From Sulfitobacter maritimus (GTDB lineage: Bacteria > Pseudomonadota > Alphaproteobacteria > Rhodobacterales > Rhodobacteraceae), in the NCBI RefSeq assembly GCF_013346665.1, contig NZ_JABVBB010000034.1, positions 248,001 to 312,000 of the forward strand: a stretch of DNA of 64,000 nucleotides, in the 5' to 3' direction. A program made the translations under genes and the position numbers. The notes beneath the pieces were generated by a model that was not told the origin of the DNA, ran no database searches, and saw nothing but the letters and a program-made list of their open reading frames with translations. Of this stretch, positions 46,684 through 56,614 are shown piece after piece (position 1 is the first letter of the stretch; each line of letters begins with the position of its first letter).

Positions 46684-47490
46684 ATGGCCCATGCAAAGAA
46701 CCACGACTACCATATCCTACCCGCCTCTAGTTGGCCGCTGCTGGGCTCGCTGGCCGGATTCGCCATGCTGGGCGGCGCCGTGCTTTGGATGCATGACGTC
46801 ACGCCCTATGTGTTCCTCGGCGGTCTTGTCGCCACGCTCTATGTCATGTTCGCATGGTGGTCCGAGGTCGTAACCGAAAGCGAAGTAGGCGATCACACCG
46901 GCGTTGTCCGCATCGGCCTGCGCTATGGTTTCATCCTGTTCATCATGTCCGAAGTGATGTTCTTCGTGGCGTGGTTCTGGTCCTTCTTCAAACAAGCGCT
47001 CTACCCGATGTATGAATACGCCGGGACAGAGTATGTGAAGCCCGAAATCCACGCGGTTGACGCCTTCCACCTGCCGCTGATCAACACGCTGGTTCTGCTG
47101 CTGTCGGGCTGTGCCGTGACCTGGGCGCACCACGCGCTGGCGCATGAGAACAACCGCAAGGACTTGATCACCGGGCTGACCATCGCCGTTGTGCTCGGCG
47201 TGCTCTTCACCGGTTTGCAGGCGTTTGAATATTACGAACTGCTGGTCCATGAGGATTGGACCTTTGGCGGCGACATGTATTTCTCCAGCTTCTTCATGGC
47301 GACAGGCTTCCACGGCTTCCACGTTGTGATCGGCACAATCTTCCTCTTCGTCTGCCTGCTGCGCGCCATGCGCGGCCACTTCACCCCCGAACGCCACGTC
47401 GGCTTCGAGGCGGCGGCTTGGTACTGGCACTTCGTTGACGTGGTCTGGCTGTTCCTCTTCTTCGCCGTCTACATGTGGGGCACACCCTAA
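46684..47490 (+). CDS. ctaE: Cytochrome c oxidase subunit III
   Basis: Subunit III stabilises proton uptake by the aa3 oxidase. The 268-residue product begins [26 protein letters not shown], has seven hydrophobic segments, and carries the family motifs [41 protein letters not shown] and [15 protein letters not shown] hairpin follows 44 bases after the stop, before surf1. Confidence 0.97.
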   Translation: MAHAKNHDYHILPASSWPLLGSLAGFAMLGGAVLWMHDVTPYVFLGGLVATLYVMFAWWSEVVTESEVGDHTGVVRIGLRYGFILFIMSEVMFFVAWFWSFFKQALYPMYEYAGTEYVKPEIHAVDAFHLPLINTLVLLLSGCAVTWAHHALAHENNRKDLITGLTIAVVLGVLFTGLQAFEYYELLVHEDWTFGGDMYFSSFFMATGFHGFHVVIGTIFLFVCLLRAMRGHFTPERHVGFEAAAWYWHFVDVVWLFLFFAVYMWGTP

Positions 47491-47533
47491 GTCCCGGGCG
47501 GGGTTGCATCCGCGCCTGACACCCTTAAAACCC

Positions 47534-47561
47534 AAACGCGCGAAGCCTTCTTCGCGCGTTT
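47534..47561 (+). terminator. Hairpin between ctaE and surf1
   Basis: AAACGCGCGAA (47534-47544) and TTCGCGCGTTT (47551-47561) form a perfect 11-base stem with a six-base loop, followed by GTCGTTTC. The T-run is poor, so it may reduce rather than stop read-through into surf1. Confidence 0.55.
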
Positions 47562-47585
47562 GTCGTTTCAGCCAGAGAGATTCGA

Positions 47586-48272
47586 ATGCGGCGCAGCCTG
47601 TTCTTCATCATCGTCGGTCTTGGCGGGGCAGCGATCCTTGTCTGGCTTGGCCTATGGCAGGTCCAGCGGCTGGCGTGGAAAGAAGGCATCATCGCCGACA
47701 TCAACGCCCGCATCACCGCCGCCCCGGTCGCCCTGCCAGCGCAGCCTGACCCCGAAGCCGACGCCTATCTGCCTGTCACCGTGCGCGGGGAGGTCGGGGC
47801 CGAGGCGCTACATGTTCTGGTCAGCCAAAAGCAAAAGGGCGCTGGCTACCGTGTCATCGCGCCGATGGCGTTGGAAGATGGCCGTCGCATCCTCATTGAT
47901 CTCGGCTTCACCCCGACAAAGAACAAAGACGCCATTGACCCCGCTGGCTCCGCCACGCTCACGGGCAATCTGCAATGGCCGCAAGAGGTTGACAGTTTCA
48001 CGCCCGAGGCCGACGCCGACCGCAACATCTGGTTCGCCCGCGACGTGCCGCGCATGGCCGAGGCGCTTGATACCGAACCACTCCTCGTCGTTGCCCGCGA
48101 AGGTGCCGGCCCTGACCCCAAGATCACGCCGCTGCCCGTTGATACCGCCCGCATCCCCAACGATCACTTGCAATATGCGATCACTTGGTTTTCCCTCGCC
48201 GCCATCTGGCTGGCGATGACCGTCCTTTTCCTGCGCCGCCGCCGCGCCCCTGCAACGCCGAAAGTCGACTGA
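47586..48272 (+). CDS. SURF1-family cytochrome oxidase biogenesis protein
   Basis: SURF1 proteins aid heme a insertion into subunit I. The 228-residue product has an N-terminal helix (LFFIIVGLGGAAILVWLGLWQVQRLAWK) with the WQVQRLAWK signature, a periplasmic domain (GYRVIAPMALEDGRRILIDLGF), and a C-terminal helix (LQYAITWFSLAAIWLAMTVLFLRRR). It lies between ctaE and thrC, and thrC begins four bases after its stop. Confidence 0.93.
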   Translation: MRRSLFFIIVGLGGAAILVWLGLWQVQRLAWKEGIIADINARITAAPVALPAQPDPEADAYLPVTVRGEVGAEALHVLVSQKQKGAGYRVIAPMALEDGRRILIDLGFTPTKNKDAIDPAGSATLTGNLQWPQEVDSFTPEADADRNIWFARDVPRMAEALDTEPLLVVAREGAGPDPKITPLPVDTARIPNDHLQYAITWFSLAAIWLAMTVLFLRRRRAPATPKVD

Positions 48273-48276
48273 CCCC

Positions 48277-49665
48277 ATGCGCTATATCTCCACCCGTGGC
48301 TCCGCCCCTGTTCTGTCCTTCGAAGAGGCGATGCTGACCGGCCTTGCCCGCGATGGCGGCCTTTACGTCCCGGAAACCATCCCAACGCTGAGCGCCGATC
48401 AGATCGCGGCCATGCAGGGCCAAAGCTACGAAGAGGTCGCCTTCACGGTCATGCGCCCCTTCATCGGCGACACTTTCACCGACGACGAATTCCGCGCCAT
48501 CATCGCCCGCGCCTACGAAAGCTTCGGCCACACCGCCCGCGCACCCATGGTGCAACTCGCCCCGAACCACTTCTTGCTGGAACTCTTCCACGGCCCGACG
48601 CTGGCGTTCAAAGACTTCGCCATGCAACTCATCGGCCAGATGTTCCAAGCCGCTCTGGGCCGCAAGGGCGAACGGGTTACCATCGTCGGCGCGACCTCAG
48701 GCGACACCGGCTCCGCCGCAATCGAAGCCTTCAAGGGGCTGGATAATGTCGACGTCTTCATTCTCTACCCCCATGGTCGCGTGTCGGACGTGCAGCGCCG
48801 CCAGATGACCACGCCTTCGGAATCCAACGTCCACGCGCTGGCCATCGACGGTGACTTCGACGACTGCCAAGCCCGCCTCAAAGACATGTTCAACGATTTC
48901 GACTTCCGCGATTCCGTGCGGCTGGCAGGGGTGAACTCGATCAACTGGGGCCGCGTACTGGCGCAGGTCGTCTACTACTTCACCGCCGCCACCAGCCTCG
49001 GCGCGCCGCTGCGTGAGGTCAGCTTCACCGTGCCCACCGGCAACTTCGGCGACATCTTCGCAGGCTACATCGCCAAGCGCATGGGACTGCCCATCGCAGA
49101 CCTCGTCGTCGCCACCAACCAGAACGACATCTTGCACCGCTGCCTGTCCGGCCAAGGCTATCACAAAGGCGGCGTGACTCCGTCGATCAGCCCCTCGATG
49201 GACATTCAGGTGTCCTCCAATTTCGAGCGCGCCCTTTTCGACGCCTACGACCGCGACGCCGGTGCCGTGGCGCAATTGATGGAGGAATTGGGGCAGGGCG
49301 GTTTCGACGTCTCCCAAGGGGCCATGCAAGCGCTGCAAGACATCTACCGTTCCGGTCGCTCGTCCGAAGAGGAAACCACCGCCACCATCGCTGACCGTCG
49401 CCGCACGACTGGAGAGTTGCTCTGCCCGCATTCCGCCGTCGGCGTGAAAGTTGCGGACGAGCTGCGCGACCCGGCCACGCCGATGGTCACCCTCGCCACC
49501 GCCCACCCGGCCAAATTCCCCGACGCCGTCGAAGCCGCCACTGGGATCCGACCCCCGCTGCCGCCCCGCATGGCAAACCTTTTCGACCGGGAAGAGCGTT
49601 TCACCCGGCTGCCCAATGACCTCGACGCGCTCAAAGCGCATATCAAAGGAAACCTCTCCGCGTGA
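48277..49665 (+). CDS. thrC: Threonine synthase
   Basis: ThrC converts O-phosphohomoserine to threonine with pyridoxal phosphate. The 462-residue product has the PLP lysine in LAFKDFAMQ (Lys112), the phosphate-binding ATSGDTGSAAIEAF, and the type II threonine synthase features YISTRG at the N-terminus and PTGNFGDIFAGYIAKRMGLPI. It is coupled by GTGA overlap to the M16 protease gene. Confidence 0.96.
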   Translation: MRYISTRGSAPVLSFEEAMLTGLARDGGLYVPETIPTLSADQIAAMQGQSYEEVAFTVMRPFIGDTFTDDEFRAIIARAYESFGHTARAPMVQLAPNHFLLELFHGPTLAFKDFAMQLIGQMFQAALGRKGERVTIVGATSGDTGSAAIEAFKGLDNVDVFILYPHGRVSDVQRRQMTTPSESNVHALAIDGDFDDCQARLKDMFNDFDFRDSVRLAGVNSINWGRVLAQVVYYFTAATSLGAPLREVSFTVPTGNFGDIFAGYIAKRMGLPIADLVVATNQNDILHRCLSGQGYHKGGVTPSISPSMDIQVSSNFERALFDAYDRDAGAVAQLMEELGQGGFDVSQGAMQALQDIYRSGRSSEEETTATIADRRRTTGELLCPHSAVGVKVADELRDPATPMVTLATAHPAKFPDAVEAATGIRPPLPPRMANLFDREERFTRLPNDLDALKAHIKGNLSA

Positions 49666-50924
49666 GCTTGAACCAGACCACATTGCCGAACGGCTTTCGC
49701 ATCGTCACCGAAAAGATGGATGGCATGGCCTCCTCCGCCATCGGTGTCTGGGTGAACGCAGGCGCTCGCCACGAGACCCCGCAGCAAAACGGCATCGCGC
49801 ATTTCCTTGAGCATATGGCGTTCAAAGGCACCGCAACCCGGTCGTCACTACAGATCGCTGAGGCGATTGAGGACGTCGGCGGCTATATCAACGCCTATAC
49901 CTCGCGCGAAGTCACCGCCTACTACGCCCGCGTGCTGGAAAACGACGTGGCACTCGGCCTCGACGTGATTGCCGACATTCTGCGCAACCCAGTGCTGGAC
50001 CCATCGGAGGTCGAAGTCGAACGCGGCGTGATCCTGCAAGAGATCGGTCAGGCCCTCGACACGCCCGACGATGTGATTTTCGACTGGCTGCAAGAACAAG
50101 CCTACCCCGATCAGCCCATCGGCCGCACGATCCTTGGACCGAGCGAACGCGTCTCGGCCTTTTCACGCGACGATCTCAAACTCTTTATCGCTGACCACTA
50201 CGGGCCAGAGCAGATGATTCTATCGGCCGCCGGGGCCGTGGACCACGACAAGATCGTCAAACTCGCAGAAAGCCTTTTCGGCGACATGCCATCCAAAAAG
50301 CTCTACGAAGTCGATACCGCTCGTTTTGGGGGTGGCGAATTCCGGCAGGTCAAACAGCTAGAGCAGGCCCATTTCGCGCTTGGTTTTGAAAGCCCCGGCT
50401 ACCGTTCCGACGACATCTACATCGCGCAAATCTACGCCTCTGCCTTGGGCGGCGGCATGTCCTCGCGCCTGTTCCAAGAGATCCGCGAAAACCGCGGCCT
50501 CTGCTACACGATTTTCGCCCAAGCTGGCGCCTATGCTGACACCGGCATGACCACGATCTACGCAGGCACCAGCGCCGAACAGCTTCCCGAACTGGCCAAT
50601 ATCACCATCGACGAGATGAAACGCGCCGCCTCCGACATGTCCCCCGCCGAAGTCGCCCGCGCCCGCGCACAGATGAAAGCAGGTCTGCTCATGGGGCTCG
50701 AAAGCCCTTCAAACCGCGCCGAACGTCTGGCCCGCCTAATCCAAATCTGGGACCGCGTACCGCCTCTCGAAGAAACCGTGGCCCAAATCGACGCCGTGAC
50801 CACAGGCGACGTGCGCGATTTCGCCGAACGCATGGCGACCCAAGCCCCCGCCGCTTTGGCCCTCTACGGGCCCGTCGACGCCGCACCGACGCTGGACGAC
50901 CTCCACAGCAGACGCGCCGCCTGA
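49662..50924 (+). CDS. M16-family zinc metalloprotease
   Basis: The 420-residue product is a pitrilysin-type protease with the inverted zinc motif HFLEH (His47, Glu50, His51) and AFKGT, followed by the downstream Glu in EVEVERGVILQEIGQALDTPDD. The second half carries the inactive-type domain (LGGGMSSRLFQEIRENRGLCYTIFAQ). Members of this group are close to mitochondrial processing peptidase beta. The start is GTG overlapping the thrC stop. The natural substrate is not evident. Confidence 0.93.
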   Translation: MSLNQTTLPNGFRIVTEKMDGMASSAIGVWVNAGARHETPQQNGIAHFLEHMAFKGTATRSSLQIAEAIEDVGGYINAYTSREVTAYYARVLENDVALGLDVIADILRNPVLDPSEVEVERGVILQEIGQALDTPDDVIFDWLQEQAYPDQPIGRTILGPSERVSAFSRDDLKLFIADHYGPEQMILSAAGAVDHDKIVKLAESLFGDMPSKKLYEVDTARFGGGEFRQVKQLEQAHFALGFESPGYRSDDIYIAQIYASALGGGMSSRLFQEIRENRGLCYTIFAQAGAYADTGMTTIYAGTSAEQLPELANITIDEMKRAASDMSPAEVARARAQMKAGLLMGLESPSNRAERLARLIQIWDRVPPLEETVAQIDAVTTGDVRDFAERMATQAPAALALYGPVDAAPTLDDLHSRRAA

Positions 50925-51508
50925 TGCTGCTGGGCCGACGCAAACTGCGGATCGAAACCGAACGGCTGACCCTGCGCCCACCGATCCACGCCGACTACCG
51001 CGCATGGTCCGCTCTGCGCCGGGCCAGCAACGACTACCTGCGCCCTTGGGAGCCGACTTGGGCCGAGGATCACCTCACCCGCAAGGCCTTCACCAACCGC
51101 GTCTACTGGGCGCAGCGCTCGGTGTCTTCGGGCAATGCCATGCCGCTCTTCCTGATCCGGCGCAGCGACCAAAACCTCGTCGGCGCGATCACGCTCGACA
51201 ACATCCGCCGCGGACCCGCGCAGTCGGGTACTTTGGGCTATTGGACGGGCGAACCCTTCGCCCGCCAAGGCTACATGCGCGAGGCGATCGAGGCGACGGT
51301 GCATCAAGCCTTCACCCGGCTTGACCTGTCGCGCATCGAAGCCGCCTGCCTGCCGGAAAACCAAGCCTCTCGCGGGTTGCTAGAAAAATCCGGCTTCAAA
51401 TACGAAGGCGTTGCTCAAAGCTACCTGCAAATCGATGGCCGCTGGCGCACTCATGTGCTCTATGCCGCGCTGCGCAAGGACCGACGCGGGCGCACGGCGG
51501 CGGGTTGA
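50924..51508 (+). CDS. GNAT acetyltransferase (RimJ/RimL type)
   Basis: The 194-residue product has the RimJ/RimL pattern LRIETERLTLRPPIHADYRAWSALRRASNDYLRPWEPTW near its start, then LVGAITLDNI, the acetyl-CoA loop YWTGEPFARQGYMREAI, and ARIEAACLPENQASRGLLEKSGF-like C-terminal motif (DLSRIEAACLPENQASRGLLEKSGF). Such enzymes acetylate N-termini of ribosomal proteins or other amines. The start overlaps the M16 stop (TGATG). A terminator includes its stop codon. Confidence 0.92.
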   Translation: MLLGRRKLRIETERLTLRPPIHADYRAWSALRRASNDYLRPWEPTWAEDHLTRKAFTNRVYWAQRSVSSGNAMPLFLIRRSDQNLVGAITLDNIRRGPAQSGTLGYWTGEPFARQGYMREAIEATVHQAFTRLDLSRIEAACLPENQASRGLLEKSGFKYEGVAQSYLQIDGRWRTHVLYAALRKDRRGRTAAG

Positions 51509-51547
51509 CGTTCAGAAGGGGCGACGAACGTCAGAGTAGTTTTTTTT
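51506..51547 (+). terminator. Terminator after the thrC-M16-GNAT unit
   Basis: TGACGTTC (51506-51513), which includes the GNAT stop codon, pairs with GAACGTCA (51526-51533). Six bases later comes a run of eight T (51540-51547). The gap between stem and T-run makes it less than ideal. Confidence 0.55.
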
Positions 51548-51664
51548 AAACATGATGTTTAGTGTGCAATTCTCCTTTTATTTAAAATCTCGGCGACAGA
51601 TGTCCGCAGGTGCGCGCAACGCTTTGCCCTTGCATCCTCCCGTCTCGCGCAGGATCAAAGCGGT

Positions 51665-53080
51665 ATGACATTGAACCCTGCTGACACCGCCTTCGCTGAG
51701 ACTTTGCGCGCTCAACTACCGAATGACGTGCTGCGCCGCCCCGAACCGCGCTACCTCGAAGAACCCCGCGGTCGCTATGCCGGGCTGGGCGGTCTGCTGG
51801 CCCTGCCGCGCGACACCGACCAAGTCGCCATCCTGATCCGCGCCGCCAATGCTGCCCGCGTGCCGGTCGTCCCCTACGGCGGCGGAACCGGCCTCGTCGG
51901 TGGTCAGATCAGCAGCGAAGGCCCCGCGCCCCTGATCCTCTCCCTCGAACGCATGGGCCGCATCCGCGCCGTGCTGCCCGAAGAGAACGTCTTGGTCGCC
52001 GAAGCCGGCGTCATCCTCGCCGATGTCCAAGCCGCGGCCGAAGACGCAAACCGCCTCTTCCCGCTGTCGCTCGCCGCTGAAGGCACCGCCCGCATCGGCG
52101 GCACGCTCTCCACCAACGCGGGCGGCACCGGCGTCCTGCGCTACGGCAATGCCCGCGACCTCTGCCTAGGGCTCGAAACCGTCCTGCCAGACGGTCAAAT
52201 CTGGCACGGCCTGACCCGCTTGCGCAAAAACAACACCGGCTACGACCTGCGCCATCTGCTGATCGGCGCCGAAGGCACGCTCGGCATCATCACAGCCGCC
52301 GCCCTCAAGCTCTACGCCCGACCGGCCCGCAGCGGCACGGCGCTTCTGGTGGTCGACAGCCCCACCGCTGCGCTGTCGCTCCTGTCCCTTGCCCGCGACC
52401 ACATGGGCGAAATGATCAGCGCTTTCGAATTGATGCACTGCCAAGGTTACGATTTTCTTAACGAGGTTCTGCCAAACACCCGCCAACCCTTCGCTACCCC
52501 ACCCGAATGGTCGGTCCTGATCGAGATCGGCACACCAGGCGAGATCGACACCGACGCTGCCCTCGAAACCCTCTTCGCCGCGGCGCTCGACGCGGGCCTC
52601 GTCTCAGACGGCCTCATCGCTCAAAACGCCCAGCAAGCTCATGACTTCTGGTCCATCCGTGAGACCATCCCCGAAGCCAACCGCCTGATCGGATCGGTCT
52701 CCAGCCACGACATCTCAGTGCCCTTGGGCGCAATCCCCGATTTCATCACCCGCGCCACCAAAGCGCTCAACGCGCTAGGCGACTTCCGCATCAACTGCTT
52801 CGGCCACGTCGGCGACGGCAACCTGCATTACAACGTCTTCCCCGCAAAAGGAAAAACCCGCGCCGACTACGAAGACCTACGCGACGCCGTCAAACGCCTC
52901 GTCCACGATCTTGTGCATGAAGTCGGCGGGTCCTTCAGCGCCGAACATGGCGTGGGCCGCGTCAAGGTCGATGACCTCGAACGCTACGGTGACCCCGCCA
53001 AACTCGCGGCTATGCGCGCCATCAAAGCCGCGCTCGACCCCAAGGGCATTATGAACCCCGGCGCCGTTCTGCGCAGCTAA
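51665..53080 (+). CDS. FAD-binding oxidase of the GlcD/D-lactate dehydrogenase family
   Basis: The 471-residue product is a VAO-type flavoprotein with the FAD pyrophosphate loop [14 protein letters not shown] near 60-73, [40 protein letters not shown], and C-terminal [13 protein letters not shown] and [14 protein letters not shown] motifs. Substrates in this family are D-2-hydroxyacids such as D-lactate, D-2-hydroxyglutarate or glycolate; which one cannot be told. The upstream 156 bases are AT-rich. Its stop overlaps the apt stop by four bases. Confidence 0.9.
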   Translation: MTLNPADTAFAETLRAQLPNDVLRRPEPRYLEEPRGRYAGLGGLLALPRDTDQVAILIRAANAARVPVVPYGGGTGLVGGQISSEGPAPLILSLERMGRIRAVLPEENVLVAEAGVILADVQAAAEDANRLFPLSLAAEGTARIGGTLSTNAGGTGVLRYGNARDLCLGLETVLPDGQIWHGLTRLRKNNTGYDLRHLLIGAEGTLGIITAAALKLYARPARSGTALLVVDSPTAALSLLSLARDHMGEMISAFELMHCQGYDFLNEVLPNTRQPFATPPEWSVLIEIGTPGEIDTDAALETLFAAALDAGLVSDGLIAQNAQQAHDFWSIRETIPEANRLIGSVSSHDISVPLGAIPDFITRATKALNALGDFRINCFGHVGDGNLHYNVFPAKGKTRADYEDLRDAVKRLVHDLVHEVGGSFSAEHGVGRVKVDDLERYGDPAKLAAMRAIKAALDPKGIMNPGAVLRS

Positions 53081-53607
53081 AGCCCTTCAAACGCACAAAG
53101 CGCATGGACCTCTTTTCCAAGCGCTTCCAACCGCTTGCGCCCGCCAAGTTCCGGCAGGTCAATAATGAAAGCGCAAGACACGATCTGGCCCCCCAAGCGC
53201 TCAATTAGCTTGATCCCGGCTTCCGCCGTGCCGCCCGTGGCCAGCAAGTCATCGACCACCAGAACCTTTTCGCCGGGCTTGATCGCATCGTCGTGCAACT
53301 CAACGATGGCCTCGCCATATTCCAGCTTATAATCTTGGCTGATCACGGTCCCCGGCAGTTTGCCCTTCTTGCGGATCGGCACAAAGCCGACACTTAACTG
53401 ATGCGCAATCGCCCCGCCTAGAATAAAGCCACGCGCCTCCAGCCCCACGACCTTATCAATCGCAATCCCAGCATAGGGGTGCAGCATCTGGTCGATCGCC
53501 ATGCGAAACCCGCGCGGATCGGCAAAAAGTGTCGTCACGTCACGAAACATGATCCCCTCATGGGGGAAATCGACAATCGTGCGAATATAGTCTTGAACCT
53601 GTTTCAT
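53077..53607 (-). CDS. apt: Adenine phosphoribosyltransferase
   Basis: Apt makes AMP from adenine and PRPP. The 176-residue product has the N-terminal [54 protein letters not shown], and the PRPP-binding loop [18 protein letters not shown] near 114-131. An AAAGGG lies before the ATG. mtnP lies upstream on the same strand, 164 bases away. It releases adenine that Apt recycles, so the two form a functional salvage pair. Confidence 0.96.
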   Translation of the reverse strand: MKQVQDYIRTIVDFPHEGIMFRDVTTLFADPRGFRMAIDQMLHPYAGIAIDKVVGLEARGFILGGAIAHQLSVGFVPIRKKGKLPGTVISQDYKLEYGEAIVELHDDAIKPGEKVLVVDDLLATGGTAEAGIKLIERLGGQIVSCAFIIDLPELGGRKRLEALGKEVHALCAFEGL

Positions 53608-53717
53608 GCAGCCCTTTCGCGTATCTTAACCCGACCCGTCATAGCGCAGCGCGCCCCTCGGGCGAACCCCCCAATTGCGCGCCAAACATCCCAGAAAGAA
53701 GCGCCACCGCCCCTCCC

Positions 53718-53738
53718 TTCATCCTTTCTTAAATACCG
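53718..53738 (-). repeat. Intergenic repeat copy 3, between mtnP and apt
   Basis: Read on the minus strand this matches GGTATTTAAGAAAGGATGAA at 19893-19912 exactly over at least 20 bases. It is in the 164-base mtnP-apt gap, 110 bases upstream of apt. Confidence 0.7.
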
Positions 53739-53771
53739 TCCGCACTCTGCCACACCAACACCGGCCCCCGG

Positions 53772-54644
53772 TCAAAGCACCCGTCCTGCCACAGCATCCA
53801 GCTTCGCCACCAGCGCGGGGTCCCGCGCCCCCGGCTGGGTCAGGACCGCAAACTCCAATGCCCGGTCGCAGCCATGAGGGCAGGGCGCCCGGTCGCTGCC
53901 CAGCAACGCGGGCAGGCGAGAGACCATGGCCCGCCCTTTATCGGCATTGCCCCTCAACGTTGCGATGATCTGCGTCACATCCACCTCACCGTGGTCCGGA
54001 TGCCAGCTGTCATAGTCGGTGATCATCGCGACAGAGGCATAGCAAAGCTCCGCCTCGCGGGCCAATTTCGCCTCAGGCATATTGGTCATGCCGATCACAT
54101 CCGCGCCCCAGCTTTCGCGGTACATCTTGGATTCCGCCAGCGTAGAAAACTGCGGCCCCTCCATCGCCAGATATGTGCCGCCGCGATGCACGTTGATACC
54201 TGCCGCGCGTGCGGCGGTTTCGCAAGCTTCGCTCAGACGCGGGCAGGTCGGATGGGCCACGCTCACATGCGCCACGCAGCCGGGGCCGAAAAAGCTCTTC
54301 TCCCGCGCCACGGTCCGGTCGATGAACTGGTCCACCACCACAAAATCCCCCGGTGCCATCTCCTCGCGGAAGGACCCACAGGCCGAGACGCTGATCACAT
54401 CGGTGCAGCCCAAGCGTTTTAACGCGTCGATATTGGCGCGGTAGGGCACCGAGGTCGGCGTATGCACATGACCGCGCCCGTGGCGGGGTAAAAACACCAT
54501 CGCAACCCCGTCAAGCGTCCCGGTCAGCACCTGATCCGACGGTGCGCCCCAAGGGGTTTCTACCGTGACCCAATCGGCATCTTGTAGCCCGTCGATGTCA
54601 TAAATGCCGGAGCCGCCGATCACAGCGATTTTCGTGTCAGTCAT
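53772..54644 (-). CDS. mtnP: S-methyl-5'-thioadenosine phosphorylase
   Basis: MtnP splits methylthioadenosine to adenine and methylthioribose-1-phosphate in polyamine and methionine salvage. The 290-residue product has [15 protein letters not shown] at the start, [50 protein letters not shown], and [41 protein letters not shown]-like purine site (AMEGPQFST and [25 protein letters not shown]). It feeds adenine to the neighbouring apt. Confidence 0.94.
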   Translation of the reverse strand: [290 protein letters not shown]

Positions 54645-54911
54645 GGAAGTGCCTATGTCTTGGTTGCAATGCGCATAACGCCAAGAACCTCATAGAAAAC
54701 CAGAGGGTTCAAGTGTTTTCACCCCCTTCACAAACACGACTTTGTCAGCCTTGCCATCCGGCAACGGCCTGCTGCGCACGATTGCCTATTGACCGTCCTG
54801 AGGGCAAAACACTTTCCCTCGCGGCAAAACTCCTCTAGGTGCAGCCAAAAGCGCCCCGCATCTGCGGTCCCGGCGCCCATATCCGTTTTCCGAAAGTCAA
54901 AGGACGCCCCT

Positions 54912-56543
54912 ATGCGCGCCACGCTGCACAATTTTGCCAAGAACCTCGATGTCACCGATCTGCGCTGGATGCCTGACGATGGCTTTTCCATCGGACGGCT
55001 GCGCATCGAACTGCTGTCTGGGCTGACGGTGGCGCTGGCCTTGGTGCCAGAAGCAGTGGCTTTTGCCTTTGTCGCCGGGGTGCATCCGCTGGTGGGGCTT
55101 TATGCCGCTTTCCTCGTAGGGCTTATCACCGCGTTGATCGGCGGGCGGCCCGGTATGATCTCCGGTGCCACAGGCGCTTTGGCCGTGGTTATGGTGGCTT
55201 TGGTGGCGCAGCACGGGGTGGAGTATCTCTTTGCCACTGTAGTGCTTATGGGCCTTTTGCAGATTTTCGCAGGCGTCATGCAATGGGGCAAGTTCATCCG
55301 GCTGGTACCGCATCCGGTGATGCTGGGCTTTGTGAACGGTCTCGCCATCGTGATCTTTCTGGCCCAGATGAGCCAGTTCAAAGTCCCCGGCACCATGGTC
55401 GATACCGGCCACGGCATGGGGGGTGGTGAATGGCTCTCGGGCCAGCCGCTTTATATGATGCTGGCGCTGGTCGCCGCGACCATGGCGATCATCTGGATCA
55501 CCCCGCGCGTCACCCGGCTGATCCCCGCGCCCTTGGCGGGCATCGGGATCATCGCTGCGCTGGTGATCGGCTTTGGCCTCGACGTGCCGCGCGTCGGCGA
55601 TCTTGCCTCGATCCAGGGCGGTCTGCCAGAGTTCCACATTCCGATGGTGCCGCTTACTTGGGAAACTTTTGAGATCATCCTGCCCTATGCGGTGATCCTC
55701 GCAGCCATCGGCCTGATCGAATCCCTGCTGACGCTGAACCTTGTTGGCGATCTGACGGGCAAGCGCGGCGGGGCCAGCCAAGAGTGTATTGCTCAGGGGG
55801 TTGCCAATACCGTCACTGGCTTTTTCGGTGGCATGGGTGGCTGTGCGATGATTGGTCAGTCGATGATCAACGTAAAATCCGGCGGCCGGACGCGGGTCGC
55901 GGGCATCGCGGCGGCGGTGTTTTTGCTGCTCTTCATCCTTGTCGGCTCCTCGGTGATTGAACTGATCCCGCTGGCCGCGCTGGTTGGGGTGATGTTCATG
56001 GTGGTGATCGGCACCTTCGCGTGGAACTCGCTCACCATTCTGCGCAAAGTGCCTTTGATGGACGCTTTCGTGATCCTGCTGGTAACCGTGGTGACGGTGA
56101 TGGAAGACCTCGCCGTGGCGGTTGTCGTCGGCGTGATCGTATCGGCTTTGGCCTATGCGTGGAACAATGCCCGCCGCATCCATGCCTCCACTCGCGATTC
56201 CGCGACAGAGCAGGGGGCCAAGGTCTATGAAATTCACGGCCCGCTGTTCTTTGGCTCCTCCGATGGGTTTGCCGAATTGTTCGACGTAGAAAATGACCCC
56301 GACGTGGTGATCGTCGATTTCGCTGACAGCCGCGTTGTGGATCAATCTGCCTTGCAGGCGATTGAAGCCATGGCCGCAAAATACGAAGCGGCGGGCAAAC
56401 GCTTACAACTGCGCCACCTCAGCCGTGACTGTCACCGTCTGCTGACCAAAGCGGGGCATCTCATGGTCGATAGCGATGATGACCCTGACTATGAATTGGC
56501 GGTGGATTACGACGTGCGCACCGGGGTTCTGGGCGGTCATTAA
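54912..56543 (+). CDS. SulP-family anion permease with STAS domain
   Basis: The 543-residue product has a polytopic transporter domain: RLRIELLSGLTVALALVPEAVAFAFVAGVHPLVGLYAAFLVGLITALIGGRPGMISGATGA near residues 28-88, with 10-12 helices. It ends in a cytoplasmic STAS domain (YEIHGPLFFGSSDGFAELFDVENDPDVVIVDFADSRVVDQSALQAIE). Substrates are sulfate, bicarbonate or dicarboxylates in this family. The ATG at 54912 was chosen for homology at the N-terminus; the earlier open frame is unlike the family. A strong terminator follows. Confidence 0.9.
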   Translation: MRATLHNFAKNLDVTDLRWMPDDGFSIGRLRIELLSGLTVALALVPEAVAFAFVAGVHPLVGLYAAFLVGLITALIGGRPGMISGATGALAVVMVALVAQHGVEYLFATVVLMGLLQIFAGVMQWGKFIRLVPHPVMLGFVNGLAIVIFLAQMSQFKVPGTMVDTGHGMGGGEWLSGQPLYMMLALVAATMAIIWITPRVTRLIPAPLAGIGIIAALVIGFGLDVPRVGDLASIQGGLPEFHIPMVPLTWETFEIILPYAVILAAIGLIESLLTLNLVGDLTGKRGGASQECIAQGVANTVTGFFGGMGGCAMIGQSMINVKSGGRTRVAGIAAAVFLLLFILVGSSVIELIPLAALVGVMFMVVIGTFAWNSLTILRKVPLMDAFVILLVTVVTVMEDLAVAVVVGVIVSALAYAWNNARRIHASTRDSATEQGAKVYEIHGPLFFGSSDGFAELFDVENDPDVVIVDFADSRVVDQSALQAIEAMAAKYEAAGKRLQLRHLSRDCHRLLTKAGHLMVDSDDDPDYELAVDYDVRTGVLGGH

Positions 56544-56546
56544 AAG

Positions 56547-56585
56547 AAAACCCGGCGCTTCATCGAAGCGCCGGGTTTTTCTTTC
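56547..56585. terminator. Strong bidirectional terminator after the SulP gene
   Basis: AAAACCCGGCGCTT (56547-56560) and AAGCGCCGGGTTTT (56566-56579) form a perfect 14-base stem with a five-base loop (CATCG), followed by T and C-TTTC. The A-run on the other side allows it to work on both strands, suiting the convergent gene pair. Confidence 0.92.
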
Positions 56586-56614
56586 TCCCAACCCGGACTC
56601 AAGCCGCGGCCGCC

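Noticed and set aside
54897..56345. 482-codon antisense frame over the SulP gene
   Set aside because: The translation is His/Asp/Gln-rich and unstructured, and the SulP reading has membrane helices and a STAS domain.
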